The notes beneath the pieces were generated by a model that worked only from the letters and a program-made list of their open reading frames with translations, was not told the DNA's origin and searched no databases. The translations under genes were made by a program, and so were the position numbers. Shown here in pieces: positions 37,901-51,300 of a DNA stretch of 64,000 nucleotides; positions within the stretch are counted from its first letter, which is position 1; each line of letters begins with the position of its first letter. Source of the DNA: Ciona savignyi (Eukaryota; Chordata; Ascidiacea; Phlebobranchia; Cionidae); assembly GCA_000149265.1 (NCBI GenBank), contig CH003313.1, forward strand, positions 593,160 to 657,159. The letters are read 5' to 3'.

Positions 37901-39693
37901 CGTTTACCATTACCGGAAATAAAAAATATTGTCCTATGCTATCCTAAAAGAGGCTAATTTGCCAAGCCTTGCAACCAATCATTGCAAATGACCTATTCCA
38001 CCTGATGTGAATCCCTATAACTCACCAAACTAAGAATTTCAACCCCGGACGAAAAATCTCGATTTCTTTTATGGAAACGAATTTCCAGATACTGCGAAAA
38101 ACAAGGCGTTAATGATAATCCCAACTAATTGGAATACACTGGCGCTCATTAACCCAACAGACTGATTTAGTTTATCTGGAAAAACTGGCAGACGGTCTAT
38201 GAAATATATATGGTCAGATTACCATGGATACAACTGTTCCATTCATGTAATATATCCATAGTACTTAAATAAGCGAAAAAATATGAAGTAAGGCCTGCGT
38301 GATATGCGAATGTAAAATATTCGGCATAATTTACTTAATGATCGACACACATCAATACCTCATATATGGTTGAAAGCTTGAGTCTATGGATCAGTGGTAT
38401 ATAATACAGACACGCGAATATAGTTGGTAGGACCAATGTCGTACAGTGCCACATCACTATTAGGCCGAACATGTAGGATTCGGTTGGAAGACCGATCACG
38501 GTTAGTGCAGATATGAAGGTAACCGAAATTGACAGACCGACTGGTATCTGCGATATAGAATGATTACAAAACAGCACAAATATTCAAGAGTGATTTCTCT
38601 AAAGTACGTTTCAGGCTTTTGGTCGAAAGATTTAATGTTCGAAACCAGCCAGCTGCTAGCTTTTAAACCGACCCCTAGAGATGTGCTTATATTCAGGGGA
38701 TTAATGGGTTAAACAAAATATAGTAATGTCGCTATACTGTCTCCACACTGACTCTAGGGCTGATGTTAACCCCATTTCACTTTTAATCAATGTTTAAATC
38801 TATTAATATATTAGTGTTCAGTTTTCTTTCGTTTCTGCTTTTGTCTGTAGTCACCAAATCGTTGTCGTAAAATAATAATAAAAACACTTCACTCACGGCT
38901 GACATCTTGTGGCTGGCGTAAAAATAATTTTCAATCGACTCTTGTTGACGATCCTTGAATGCATAATATATTCCGATTGCGAGAGACCCCAACAAAGATG
39001 CTGCAAGGAAACTTTATTTCAGACGGGAAAGTCACAAATTATGGTTATGACATAGGTAATCAGCCGACTCGCTCCTGCCCGCAGTCGAGTTACCGGAGCT
39101 GTTGTACTATTAAATGTAGGTTCAAATTTTTATCGAATCATTTAATTCTATTGAATCGAAGTAATACCCTTTACATGTATCCACCACTTACTCGATCATG
39201 GCCACCGGCCATAGTTACTCGACCGACGTGACAGCTTTACAGCAAGGGTAATTCACGGCGACAAATTTAGCTTTATTGTAAAATTGAAGTTATCTTAGCG
39301 ATTAGAACAATAATAGAACGTCGGTGGCGTTTAAATAACATATTCTTTGTTTTAAGCACTAAAGAGAGCTGCTATGTGAAACAACGGTTAACCTCGTACA
39401 TACTATGATAAACGGGCATGGAGACCAACTCCGAAATTCTAATGTTAACAATAAAAATAAGAATCCTTTGACGCGAGAGTATGCATATCCAATTAATATA
39501 TATCAACTTGCACAACATACAACAAAACAAACCAATCGAGGGGTCCATGCAGCTTTTACAATAAACAACCAAATCCTCATCATTTTAACAAAGTTATAAC
39601 AGAAATACCTGAAAAGACCAAAATGTCCACAATCCCGAATCCTAATTTCTCACCCATCGTCCAAAATGCAAACTTGCTGAGTAAGTTCAACAT
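31921..39693 (-). CDS. Sodium-coupled monocarboxylate transporter-like protein (SLC5A8/SLC5A12 group)
   Basis: Thirteen exons: 39609-39693, 38897-39000, 38359-38547, 38026-38091, 37549-37668, 36516-36670, 35580-35720, 34913-35131, 34464-34576, 33832-33989, 32933-33153, 32734-32837, 31921-32162. Phases all agree and give about 638 residues. Family blocks in order: IGIYYAF, SVTFISALTVIGLPTE, GGMKAVVWTD, QRYLSCETVKDA, HCDPLTNGEISKSDQLLPYM, PGMAGLFVAAAYSGTL, STVSSGINSLSAM, GSTGGPVVGVFTLGLFFPW and YYSTVGMLVTIIVGMVVS. The topology should be 13 helices in the plasma membrane. The loop in exon 32933-33153 has NVT, NIT and NNS glycosylation sites. The family imports lactate, short-chain fatty acids, iodide or biotin with Na+; the substrate here cannot be told. 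For exon 37549-37668 I chose the downstream GTGAGT donor because it restores family length. Confidence 0.92.
32495..32652 (-). mobile_element. SINE family A fragment
   Basis: Reverse copy with 'tttacaacacacttcaatag', 'cctaacgtgggcgcgagcta' and 'ttttcccatgtacgacaata', in the last SLC5 intron. Confidence 0.6.
33180..33382 (+). mobile_element. SINE family A copy
   Basis: 'tattcatgttaacccccgtg', 'cgacgggttaccggagctat', 'acagtgtgttgtgtatga', 'aggcaatgtccgctaattgc', in an SLC5 intron. Confidence 0.7.
33655..33790 (+). mobile_element. SINE family A 3' fragment
   Basis: 'cccattattccaggcaatgt', 'aaagacacagccgattagtt' and 'cgacgcactaaaccacc' match the 3' half of the family. Confidence 0.6.
35148..35460 (+). 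mobile_element. SINE family A copy, nearly full length
   Basis: Starts 'taggatatacgtttatctcc' and contains 'taacacacgggtaatcgtca', 'ccgtcgggttaccagagcta' and 'tcaatttggtagaacccatc'. Lies in an SLC5 intron. Confidence 0.7.
35870..36155 (+). mobile_element. SINE family A copy
   Basis: 'gccgttaacacacgggcaat', 'acacacgggttaccggacgc', 'tcaatttggtagaacccatt', then a diverged 3' end 'aacccacaaactaatttgtt'. Confidence 0.65.
37283..37435 (-). mobile_element. SINE family A 3' fragment (reverse)
   Basis: 'ggtggattagtgtgtcgtct', 'actgtctagtcggttgtgta' and 'aacgaacattgcctgaaccg', in an SLC5 intron. Confidence 0.65.
39045..39130 (+). mobile_element. SINE family A fragment
   Basis: Only the central block survives: 'taatcagccgactcgctcct' and 'cgagttaccggagctgttgt'. 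Confidence 0.5.
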
Positions 39694-40376
39694 TCATATG
39701 CTCGGTATATAAATTCGAGCTGAAAGTTTATTGCTGCCGTAAACTTGGAGCATCAAAGCGTTTTTCTTTGCCAAATTTGCTTGTTAATTCTCGTTCATAT
39801 ACAGTTGTGTGGTTATAAACAAATTGTTATCGCGACCGATTCGTATGTGATATATATAACATATTATTCACAACATATCGTTAACAGAAGGCTATTAACT
39901 TCACATTAAATCATAACGAAGCAGAATTTATAACCTTGCACTCAATGAGTTTGTTTGCATATGAGATAATTTGAAAAAGTACAATCGAATCATAAAAGTT
40001 CAAACGAAACACCAATTCAATTGTAGTGTTAGTTTTGCATTTTGACATGACCCCGTGCTTTGTTCCAGTGCACAGAAATTATTGCTAAAAAACCCGGAGG
40101 TTGGTTCGATTCCCGCAATACGGCTCATTCGGGGCCTTATTCCTGGATACCATTGTGTAACTTGTCCGGCGCTGCTGTTGATTGGCCTAGTTCGTTATCG
40201 CACACTTGCTTCCAATTTACAATGTTACATGATACAAAACCGCGTTCTCCAATACAACACTACGCGATGCTGGGTAAATAAATGTGGAAAAGGCAACACT
40301 GGCGTTTTTAAAGTGTCGCTCCAATTAGTGACATAATTCTTTAGAATGCTTTAAAGGCCAGTGTTCTTTTAAACTG
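39694..40376. other. Divergent intergenic region between the SLC5 transporter and the SOUL gene
   Basis: 683 bases between two start codons facing away from each other. A short 'ggttggttcgattcccgc' near 40100 looks like a pol III B box and may be a SINE remnant. No other structure seen. Confidence 0.45.
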
Positions 40377-41579
40377 ATGATCTTTGTAGTTTACATTTCA
40401 TTAGTTGCAGTCGTTATGTTGTCAGTATTAGTGATTTGTGTTCTGGTTACTGGTGCAGTTGCAAAACCGTACAACGGTTATGAAGAGCCGGAGTGGAGAC
40501 TAGTGGGCGACCAACCGAAGGTAAATGCGCCTCATTAAACCATTGCTGTTACAGTTCTTAATTGAATTGCGGTTTATGGCCGGGTGTGGTGACATAACCT
40601 ACTGCGTTTACCATATTTTGTATTGACCAGGACGGTTCGTTTGAGGTTCGACTGTACCCTGCATGTAATTGGACAACGACCACCATCGCTGGGGACACCG
40701 TCGACCAGGTTATTAAAACAGCTTTCTGGAGGTTGTTCAAATATATCCAAGGAGCAAACGTGCCCAGTAAGTCTTCGAACTGGCAAAATGGGGAGTCCTG
40801 AAACTTTAATTCATTTGATATTTATTTCAAAATTTATCCCCAAATTAAATTTGCTTTAGTCTGGTTCCGTGTGGAAGTAGCGATGTCCTTTATTGAAAAA
40901 ATCCCATTTTTTCCAGTTTCTTTGTTAGACAAGTGTTTTATAGCAGTTTTATCGGCTTTATCGGCTTTATTGTGTGATGTCCATGGCTTGTACATTTTCG
41001 TCGAATGATATTGGCTAGTTTTAAACCAGTCATTTTTCAACAGAAACCGTCGTTCCCATGACCGTACCGGTGACCATTCGAATACCAGGTCAACCGTGTC
41101 CATTCTGCCCACGTGACTACGTCATATCATTCTACTTACCAGCAGCGTTTCAAGCAACCCAACCTGAGCCGACAAATTCCTTGATTTTTGTCCGAGAACA
41201 ACCTGAAATGAAGGTTTTCGTCCGGTAAGCTTCTACATTGTTCATTCATTTTTATGCGTTGTATTATTTCCATTGAATTTGGTAACGCTTACCGACGTAT
41301 CGCGTTTGTTTCCTTACGGTATCAAATAGTCGGAACACTTTAGAAGGCCCCTCAATCACTTTTAAAATCCACTTTCATTTCAGGAGGTTCACCGGTTACG
41401 CTGACGGTGAAACGTGGAAGACAGAAGCAGGACAGCTCTATACCTCCCTCTTGCGAGCAGGGATCACGAATTCGATGATGGACCAAACCATGATGTTCTC
41501 AGCTGGATACGACAGTCCGTTCCATTTGTTCAATCGAAGGAATGAAGTATGGATTGCAGCCAGAAATGTCCCACATTAA
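40377..41579 (+). CDS. Secreted SOUL/HEBP2-like heme-binding-family protein
   Basis: Four exons, 40377-40520, 40631-40766, 41044-41224 and 41384-41579, in phase, encode 218 residues. Residues 1-30 form a hydrophobic signal peptide or anchor ending near VTGAVAKP. The rest matches the SOUL domain: FEVRLYPACNW, then VIKTAFWRLFKYIQGAN, VPMTVPVTI (HEBP2 has MTAPVT), the VFVR edge strand with RRFTGYADG, and MFSAGYDSPFHLFNRRNEVW (typical YYTAGYNSPVKLLNRRNEVW-like ending). SOUL proteins bind heme or porphyrin weakly or act in other ways, so function is not certain. Unusual points are the export signal and a CPFC motif just after the MTVPVT strand. The neighbour NAA35 is convergent. Confidence 0.9.
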
Positions 41580-42334
41580 CTTCCAAATCGCATTGCTACA
41601 TTTCGATAATACAAAGTTACAAATTTGTTTGTTGTCTGCAGTATTTTTTCGCCTCAACTGATCGTAAGAGGTGGATTCTAGGGTGGAATGCCCAATCACA
41701 TCTTCAGGTTTCGCAAATTTATTTAGTTTGGTATTGTTAGGCGAAATTTTTCCTTCCCTGTGTTTTGGCGCTGGTCGGGTATAATGAAAGTATTTATATC
41801 TATGCACCAGTTTGGTAAAATGGCACATTAGAATTCAAATAACGGGTCGCACAATTTTCTTTTTAGGTTTCGGAGCATAATATTTATGGTGTTTTGCAAG
41901 TTCACGTTTTTTTTTTATAAAATTAGTGCGTTTATAACGTTCTGCACATCTTTTTCCGCAAATAACACTCGCGTTTTGGGACGATATGTTTGAATAAACA
42001 AACCATTTGACAGTGTTTGCCCGATGTTGTTTCGTAACTTTGATTAGTGACTGACCTAAATTTAAAATGACTTCGGTAGCGCCCGCCGTCTAGTTACTTA
42101 CTGTAAGCGTTTTGCTCGTTGATCCACACTGGGTACCACCGTCCGTTAACAACCAGTTTCGACTGTTTGACTGAACCCAAGCGGATTAACCCACTAAGCT
42201 ATTCCAACATAAGCGGCCTACATAGCATACGAGTTCACATCTAATTTATTCAGAAGTGATTACAACACAACCCAAACTGAACCTCGTCTTCTACGAAAAA
42301 CTTAAACACGTTTTCACATTTGATGTTTATTTGA
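41580..42334. other. Convergent region, 3' untranslated sequence of the SOUL gene and NAA35
   Basis: No gene recognised. On the minus strand AATAAA (42326-42331) begins four bases after the NAA35 stop and may be its poly(A) signal. Confidence 0.5.
41993..41998 (+). terminator. Polyadenylation signal AATAAA of the SOUL gene
   Basis: Canonical hexamer about 415 bases after the stop codon. Confidence 0.45.
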
Positions 42335-45300
42335 TCATGAAACACGGATAATCGGGAAGATGGAGTTGACGGTGAAATCGAATTGTGGACGGGACGATGA
42401 TGATTGCTTGTGGCCTCCTGCCAATAATTTCGTCATCACTAGGTTCGTCTTTGCAACAAGAAGAAGATTTTGGATCTGGAACATTCGATCGTTCATGTTA
42501 TCGTGAATACAGTATTTTAACTATATATAATCGTTTATATTGCAAATGGGGATAGAGGCAGGATCGATCTTCACCTACCCTACTTTTATGTTTGGTTGTT
42601 TTTTGCACTAAAGATGGGACATTGTTTTCCCTGGAATTATTACTTATGGCATTTGTGTTCCGCCTAACCGTCGGGGATTTCAGCTTGTTGTTTACGATTG
42701 AGACATCTTTCAGTTTTATTACAACCAGTTAATCCACTAGGTCCTGGCAATCTTCACTAAGCTTTTGCCTAAGGACACAATAAATACCAATTAATTTAAA
42801 AACTGCAACCCTTTGTCTGAAATACGACGCACTAACTAACCCAGCACGCTCAGATGACACAAATATATATCCCACCAGTCACCTCAAACATGGTACACAA
42901 GTAACAACTGCCTACTTACTTCACCAGCAGCAGCAATTGACTCGTACGCTTGTTTCGCTTGAGCAAAGTGTTTGGAGGAAGATAAATACAAATCTTGGGC
43001 GGTTGGAGCTGGGAAGTATTGACCCACATCAGTCATTTCTGGGGTGGGAGTGTTTGGTTATATACGAGTGGAAAAAAGCAGATGGGTGGAGTAATATCAC
43101 ACAATGTAACGTCAAAAACCAATACAAACAATTCCTCTGCTATACACACACAGGGCTGGTTTCGAACTCACAACCTTAATTGTAATAATTTTAATAATTT
43201 ATTTTATTTTTTATTTTTCCTAGTTGGGTTAGGCGGCCAGGTCTGAATATAACTACACCAGTTAATTGATTCGATTATAGACGTGATTTAACGGCTGCCG
43301 TTTTGTCGGTTTTCACGTTTTCAATATTTTATAAAAGGTCCTGCTGCTGGTTTTCAAGTTGAAAACAAAGAATAAATTTCCAGCTGACAGCCGAGAGAGC
43401 TTGAGTACCTGACTGTCGGTTGTGAGGAGTTATATGACATAGCTGAATAAATTTGTTGGAAGAAAAAATACAGGTGCGACTGACAACCAAAAATTGGGCA
43501 ATTTAACAATGGTGCTAATTCTATCCCCACCGCCGTAATCTTCATTTTACTGAGCCGTCTTCACCTCCTTTTAGTTTCCCCCGAACAAATCAAAAGTGTT
43601 ACCTGAAATTGTTTGTACGGCATAAAAGGCGGCGTGCCAACACTGATAAATGGGGAGAATCTATGTTCGTATCGAATCCCTTCATTGTCGAAGCTGAAAT
43701 CGGGCGTTCGCATCTTGCCCTCCAGAAAGAAACCGAGCAAAGCTTTAAAACAACCTGCAGCCATCATCTGCATCCCCTGGTGGTTTGATGGAGGAATATT
43801 ATGATTAAACTGGATGATATTTACCTCCCTTCACTGTTTTATTCCAGTGAATGTAGTAAAAGATTCCTGTGAATGTACTTTTATTCCCTGTTTTATTCCG
43901 GTGAATGTAGTAAAAAAACATCAGAGTTATTAAAGGGTAATTATCAGACTATATCGTGCCCACCGTGCTATTGCGGTGTGTTGTGTAAGATATAGACGTT
44001 TCTTTTTTTGTTCAGGCAATGTTAGTTAAGTAATTGAGAAATTATTAAACGGGTAATTTTTATATTACAGCATGCCCACTGTAAGGTTGCCACACTGACT
44101 GCAGTGTATTGAATAATTTGAACTAATCTTTTAGTTCTAGTGGAAAATGCTGAACCACTGGGTTTAAGTGATTCCCTTGCACAAGTAAACACCAATTGAG
44201 CTAGTGGTCTTTCCAACCCACAACCTTCTGTCTACTTGTAGACCACTGTGGCTTTCACTCAGTGAGCTACTTAACCAGACTATTAAGTGTTCCCAAAAAA
44301 GGGAAATTATAAATATCTCTACAAATTTATAAAGAGATAAGTTTTCTTCACAAGTAATCTGAAAAATACCATGATTCAGCGTACTTGTATTTTCCCACCC
44401 TTCCACCCACGAAAAAAGTGTTTAAGATACCCTGGATTGAGGCATGTGGACAAATTCCCCATTTTAAGTTGGGAAAAGTCAAACTTATGAGTAGCTGGTC
44501 ACCTGTGTAAGAACAATCTCCCTTGCATGGACTTTACATTTCTTCTTGTTTTTCTTTGCCTTTTTATGCGATCGTTGCTTGTTGGACGGGGTTGGGTCAG
44601 CAAGCGACTCGTCACTTTGTAATTGACCTTCAGCACGATTCAGCGTTGTAAGCTGCCAACTCAACAACACCTCAGCAAGATACCTACAATATCTGTGTTA
44701 ACTCCTGGTTATATCCATCAGTCAGCACCCTCCATGCCAGTAATGAAGTACATTTCTGTCATAACAAAATACTTTTTCTAAGTAATCAATGAGTCAAGTC
44801 AGTTCGTGCCCAAAGTCGTGTGATGAAGACCTTTGGAGTTTTATTTAACCCATTAATCTTCCAAATTGAGGAAAAGTTCATTCACACCATGCCCATGGAC
44901 ACAGACAAACGGTATTTTTCCAGTCTACAATGATCCAACACAACACCATGCCGTATATGCAAGAATAATTAAACTTAACGTACCAGTAGATATAGTGGTA
45001 CTCATGGTCGCTGTAGAGCTGCAGCACAAACCCACTCACAATGTATTGAGTCATCACCTGCGGAGTACAAACCATCGTTGATTGTTAGTAATACCAATCC
45101 AATTTTATATAGTCGTTATTCTGCCACACAAATATTCCATCACCAAGTGCAACAAAACAAAAGGCACATTTGTGATGGCAAATCGTAAGTAATGTCTAAT
45201 GAGTTTAATAAGTTCATATACCCACATGCATGAAAATGAATGCGCATATCTTCAGTGGAAATACAGGGAAGAATATTTTTACTTTATTTTATTGGGACCG

Positions 45301-48300
45301 AGGATGTGCAAAATAAAAAGGCATTACATCGCAAGCATCCACCACATGTCCACATTTGGGATTACAGTGTGTTCCGCATAACACAAATATAATACTTTAA
45401 AATGCACCAGAGTTCAAGCAACATCTGTTCAGTGCATTTTCTAAGGATGCCATATTATTAGCAAGCAGCTGTATTCGATCCCACTACTTTTTGCCTGATG
45501 GTCGACATATAACCACGAAACTCACAAAAAGTTTACCAGTTCACCCCCCACTCACCCTTAAAGTGTGGTAGAGTGCCCAGCTTCCCACACACGTGAGGTG
45601 GGACTTCCCCACATTGGGGTCGAGAGCGTGCATGAGGGCATTAATGTCGGTGTCGCAGCGATCAGCTTCATCCTNNNNNNNNNNNNNNNNNNNNNNNNNN
45701 NNNNNNNNNNNNNNNNNNNNNNNNNNNNNNNNNNNNNNNNNNNNNNNNNNNNNNNNNNNNNNNNNNNNNNNNNNNNNNNNNNNNNNNNNNNNNNNNNNNN
45801 NNNNNNNNNNNNNNNNNNNNNNNNNNNNNNNNNNNNNNNNNNNNNNNNNNNNNNNNNNNNNNNNNNNNNNNNNNNNNNNNNNNNNNNNNNNNNNNNNNNN
45901 NNNNNNNNNNNNNNNNNNNNNNNNNNNNNNNNNNNNNNNNNNNNNNNNNNNNNNNNNNNNNNNNNNNNNNNNNNNNNNNNNNNNNNNNNNNNNNNNNNNN
46001 NNNNNNNNNNNNNNNNNNNNNNNNNNNNNNNNNNNNNNNNNNNAGGAGGAGGAGGAGCAGGAGGAGGAGAAGGAGAGAGGAGTTAGTCAAGTGTTGCTTC
46101 TATACACTTAAATGGAACTACACAAATGTTATTTGTAACAAAGCATAAATGAGATTTTACCTTCTGCAACTAACACAGATGACAAATATGTAATTTATAA
46201 TCCTTATTATGCAAACTTCATTTTTTTCAATTCACCATTTCTTTTTAATTAGGCATTGTGTCATCGGTTGGTTCTGGACCATAATATGTCTCTTACCTGC
46301 AAGATGCCAAGGTCTTCAAGCACGGCTGATAGTTTCTCGCGCTGCCTTGCGTAGTTGTGGCCGTAAGCTTGGACCAGTTTAGCCATTGTCTGTAATTGGA
46401 ATGAATGTGTAAATTGGGAATTTGACGCGGTATAATATGTTTACCCGGTATAAACCATGGGCAAGATCCAGGCAATGTCCGTGGTGTGTTGCTCAATGAC
46501 ACAACCAACCAGCTAGCGACTAGTCTCGAAACTGCAACCCTTCAACTAAAAGTCAACGCACTAACCCACTAAGCTATTCGCCAAAAAATGAAAAAAAAAT
46601 TTTTACATATCCAAATCCTTTATTTACCCTTGTTGCTCTTATGAGAAAGGAATCGAGGCAGCTTTTCACTTGAAGATTGCTTTGAATGTTGGGGAACTTG
46701 GTGGAGAGCGATGGTGGGGAGTTGAAGGTTCGTATCGATTCCCTCAACGCTTCACCTAGTGGCTGGGTTGCAAATATCCGACGATTCTCAGGAAGGAATG
46801 TGATCTGAGCGATCGACCGTGAGAGAACTGATGGTTCCGAGTGAGAAAATTCAACAATGAAATCCTAAAAATGGATTTGCATTATTATTTACACATGTGT
46901 AAGTACATAAAGCTGCTACGGCTGTGTCTTTCATAAATCGATATGTATATTGGTGTGAGTTTTGAAAGAATTGCTTTGTGATAGGTTCTTTGATGACAAA
47001 ACAAGTTATATAATTAGATGAGGCAACAATGTATTTGTAACAATCGTCACTGTCATGGAAATGGTGGTTTCAGACTCCCATCCCACCCTTATGCTGCTGG
47101 CCAATATTCATAGATTTTCTCACTCGAACGGGACAGCACGCCCGACCAAACACAGGTTATATAAACATGACGTGGTATTTTTAATTAAAGTCACTTTTGT
47201 AATCACCGAATTAGACCAGACAGTGCACTGCTCAAATTTATTTTTTTATTTTCTAATCCATTATCTTTAATTTAATTTGATATTATATGTTACCACTTTG
47301 TGTCGATGGAAATCATTTAACTAAGTTCCAGCATGGTACTGGAAACACTGGATGTCTAGGCAGTTTACATTCTGGTGAAAAAAACATTTCTATCATGATA
47401 CCACTAATGTACAAATATAGCATGGACAACGTAGCTTAACATGGACTTACCAGAATACTTTGGAAGGATGTTAACGTGGTCATATCTACCACCGACAGCA
47501 AACATTTAATCAACTCCCCATAACAAAGCCCAATTTCATTCTTGCTTCGTAGTTTGGTATACCTGGTAGAAACCCGGAGTTTATTTCCAGATATGGACGG
47601 GTAAATTGGGAAGACAACACATGTGCATAGTCAGGTTACCAGAGGATGTTACAACCAAGCTATCACAAAAAAATAAGTACTCAATAATTTTAATACAAAA
47701 GGTAATGTCAATAGTGTAGAAGATTTAAGTTTATCCCTGGTAACAAGAAGCAAACAATGTCATAATCATGGAAATCGTCAGATTACTTTGTCTCACTGTC
47801 CACTGCAGTGAGTAGTGCAAGATTAAGACATAATTTTAGTAGAACTTGTTAAATTACTGGGTTCAGGTGATGTCCATACACCCAGTAAGCCAGCGATTGG
47901 TTTTGATCCTCAAACCTTTCGACTGCATACAGACCGCCAACACTTTTAGCAATTTTGGTATACGGCTACCACACATAAAATGACAAAACATCAAAAATCT
48001 CTTTTCACACAAGTGAATTTCAGAAAGATGAGTTTGGTTTATTACCGCAACATTGGTGTAGCCTTATGTTCAAATATTACAAACACAACAAAATAATAAC
48101 CGTTACACGAAGACGGACACTAATACTGACTTTGCTCCAACTACATATCAGTACCAAATTTACATGGAACATTTGAAATGATTTCAAACAATCTCAAATT
48201 TCAGGTTGCGGTGGCTAAAATAAGAGAAGTTTCTACCTTGGAAATGTGGGGGGAAGGAGACGCTGGTTGACCAATGGATCGAACCCATATGACACCTCAT

Positions 48301-51300
48301 GCCCATCGTCGGTGTTCGAGCTTGCCAGACCCAAGTTGGTAGTTCTGCATTGATGGTTGAGTAAGTACAACAAAAACCTTTATGTTTTCATCAAATATAG
48401 CATACATTTTGGGCATTCTATGGCGTAAATTCTTGGTCCCGGAGCTACCGATGACCCGCCCATACTAATCTAGTGTAATGTAAAGTATTATACATAGCAC
48501 ACTGCAATAGATATGGGAACCCAACCTTGGGCATGTATTCTGACATTCAAAATTACGCCTATGTTAAATTGCCACCTGTATTTTCCTGTTTATAGCATGG
48601 TATTCTTTTATTTGTGGACACTCTGTCTACCATAATAATTTGCAGTTAAAAATGACTGATAAATTAAATGAAAGAGCAACTGTTAAAAATTCCTGTATAA
48701 CAGAGAGTGAATATTTGATATTTAAAAAACAACATAAAGACAAAAATTGAAATGTGAAAAATGTACGTATCAATAAATGTGAGAATTGTACTTATCAATG
48801 ATGGTAAGCTGTTCAGATAGTTGTCCAAGTAGTTTACGATTGCCTTGTAAAACTTCTTTCTGAATTTTAATTAAGTAAAATAGAGGAAATTATAATTATT
48901 AAAAATATTCTTGTTACATTGAATAAAAGATTCGAAATTTTAGATAGTGCATCTCTACCCATGTCCAAAAACAACGATTTAAACCCCACATGGTCCAAAC
49001 TATTTGTTAGCTATCATTACTAATCGAAATAGGGTACAGTCCAATCTTGTCACTATGCACCGGTGAGAACCAAGGTAAGTGTTAAAAGAGGCATAGTAAC
49101 AATAGTTTGTAAATCAGCTACAGTACAATACAATGTACTGTATAAACGGTATTAAAATAGCAAGAGTGGCATGGTAGTGAGGTGGCATAGTAACAATATT
49201 TGACTGTAATTAAATCTTTTAACAATCCATTAGTGCATTGGACAAATGTCCGAATTCATTTTCATACTTCAAAAAACAATTTCATAATAGAGCAATTTTA
49301 TTTGTCACCTCTTTGTTTCCAAATGGCGATAGAAGTTGCAAAAAGAGCCTGACGAACTTCAACCTGGCGAGTACTGCTTGTAACAATGCAGGTTCATCAG
49401 GGGTGGCTGGTTGGGATTTGGAAATCTGCAAATATTAGAATGGGGTTAATTTTGAGTGTCATGATACATATTTAAATGTCATGATACATATTTAGACATA
49501 GGTATAAATTGTTTTTAAACAGAATTTAACATTGTTAAAATAGTGATTTTTACAATATGATACAAGTGTAATGGTTATGCAGTACGTAAAATATCTGATA
49601 ATATTTGTTTTTTGGAATTATTTTATGATACCATTGCTAGTAATTAAATTGTTGTTTTTTAGAATCTTTTTTTAAAATGTTATATTTTTATCACTAACTA
49701 AATCACCTGTCCAGATATGACCTCATTAATTATATCATCAGTTTCAAACAATCATGTAAAAAAACAAATCAGCGGTTAATGTGATTTGACAAATATCGAT
49801 TTGTGCAATAGAAACCAACTAAGATAAAGTTAAAAAGGGGTAAAATAATAGTGTGTTCCTTTTTGGAATAAGGAACCCATAATAATCCTGTTATAATGAA
49901 AGTAAAATGATTGTTCACCCGTAAAGACCTGGAGACGTCATCTTCACATTCCCTCAGCATTCCGACTGCTCTCATTGGGCTCACCTGACCCGCGAATTTG
50001 AAGCCATATGTCAGTGTCTGGAAATCTTCTTCTTCAAACACATTTGCCTGCAAAAGAATTCTATTGGTTTGCATGAATAAGAGTTCAAGAAAAGTTACTT
50101 TGGTTGAAGGGCTTAATTTACTTGACAGTCATTGTAAAAGTAATCTGAGGAAAAATCGCTGAGCAAACTTTGTTTTTTTGGTGTTTTCCTTACTTTCCAC
50201 GTATCGTGAAATATTACAAATTACAAAGCATTGTAGAGAGACAGGACAGAAAATAACCCCTCTACTTTGTGCACATAGCTAAAACCGAAGAAAGTAAATC
50301 AAGATGACTTCATTTGACAACATGTTCATTACTAAATATGCAGATAGTTCCTTGATAAATACTTTTGCTTTGCATAGAAAGTCAACAGAGTTAGTTCTAT
50401 TTATCTTTCATGTATTCCATATTTAATACTTTATCCTATTTACTTCATTCAATACTCACGGTAAATATTTTTTCCTTGATCAAATCACAGAGTTTAAGCA
50501 CGGCTATGCAGTAAGCTCTCAACACACGGTCCTCAATTAAATCTGGTTCATGCAGGAACAAACATGTAAAAACTGTTTGAGCGAGAGACTGTCCTTCCAA
50601 CCAAGAAAGCTGAATTTAAACAATCATTGATTATAGATAGAAGAATGTTTAATATAGAATACTCCCATTAAATTAGTTGGTTGTTAAAACGTACTTGGAG
50701 TTATAACATGGGCATTTTTTCTTTTGTTTTCCAAATAACGTTCTGCCATGTTCAAGCAATGTCCGTAAATATTATTGTCCACCAAATCACATTACACTAA
50801 TTATACGCATAACAGTTCATGACCAGTCCAATTGTCTCCAGACAATTTACGTTGACTTACGTTAGAACAAAAATCTAGGAACTTATATTTTCTGGTTTCG
50901 GAAATTTTCCTGAATAAAAATCATGGAATTGCCAAGGGGCATTTATAAGCTTTACTTTATTTTATTTCATTCAGTGTTACAATGTAAAGCTTTAGCGATC
51001 GTACACATTCAAACATGTGTCATAATAAATCCGGTTTGATTCATTCTTATCTACCATTCATATTAACATCCATGTTTTGTACCATTTATTGTTATGCTGT
51101 CAATCATTATAATCTTATCCTGCTAATCAATAGATTATTATATAACCCATTATTCACAATGATATTTCCTATATTTTAAATGTAGCGGTATTACCACATC
51201 AAAGTGTAAGTACTAGGTGCAGCGTGCAGTCTTTAAATTTTGACTACGCCAATAATATTATTTCTACAGGACTTACTATGCAAGTTTGGCAAGTATCCAT

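Noticed and set aside
45565..46111. Long open frames on both strands across 45565-46111
   Set aside because: They exist only because the run of Ns is read as open; real coding here is the minus-strand NAA35 exon 45556-45672.
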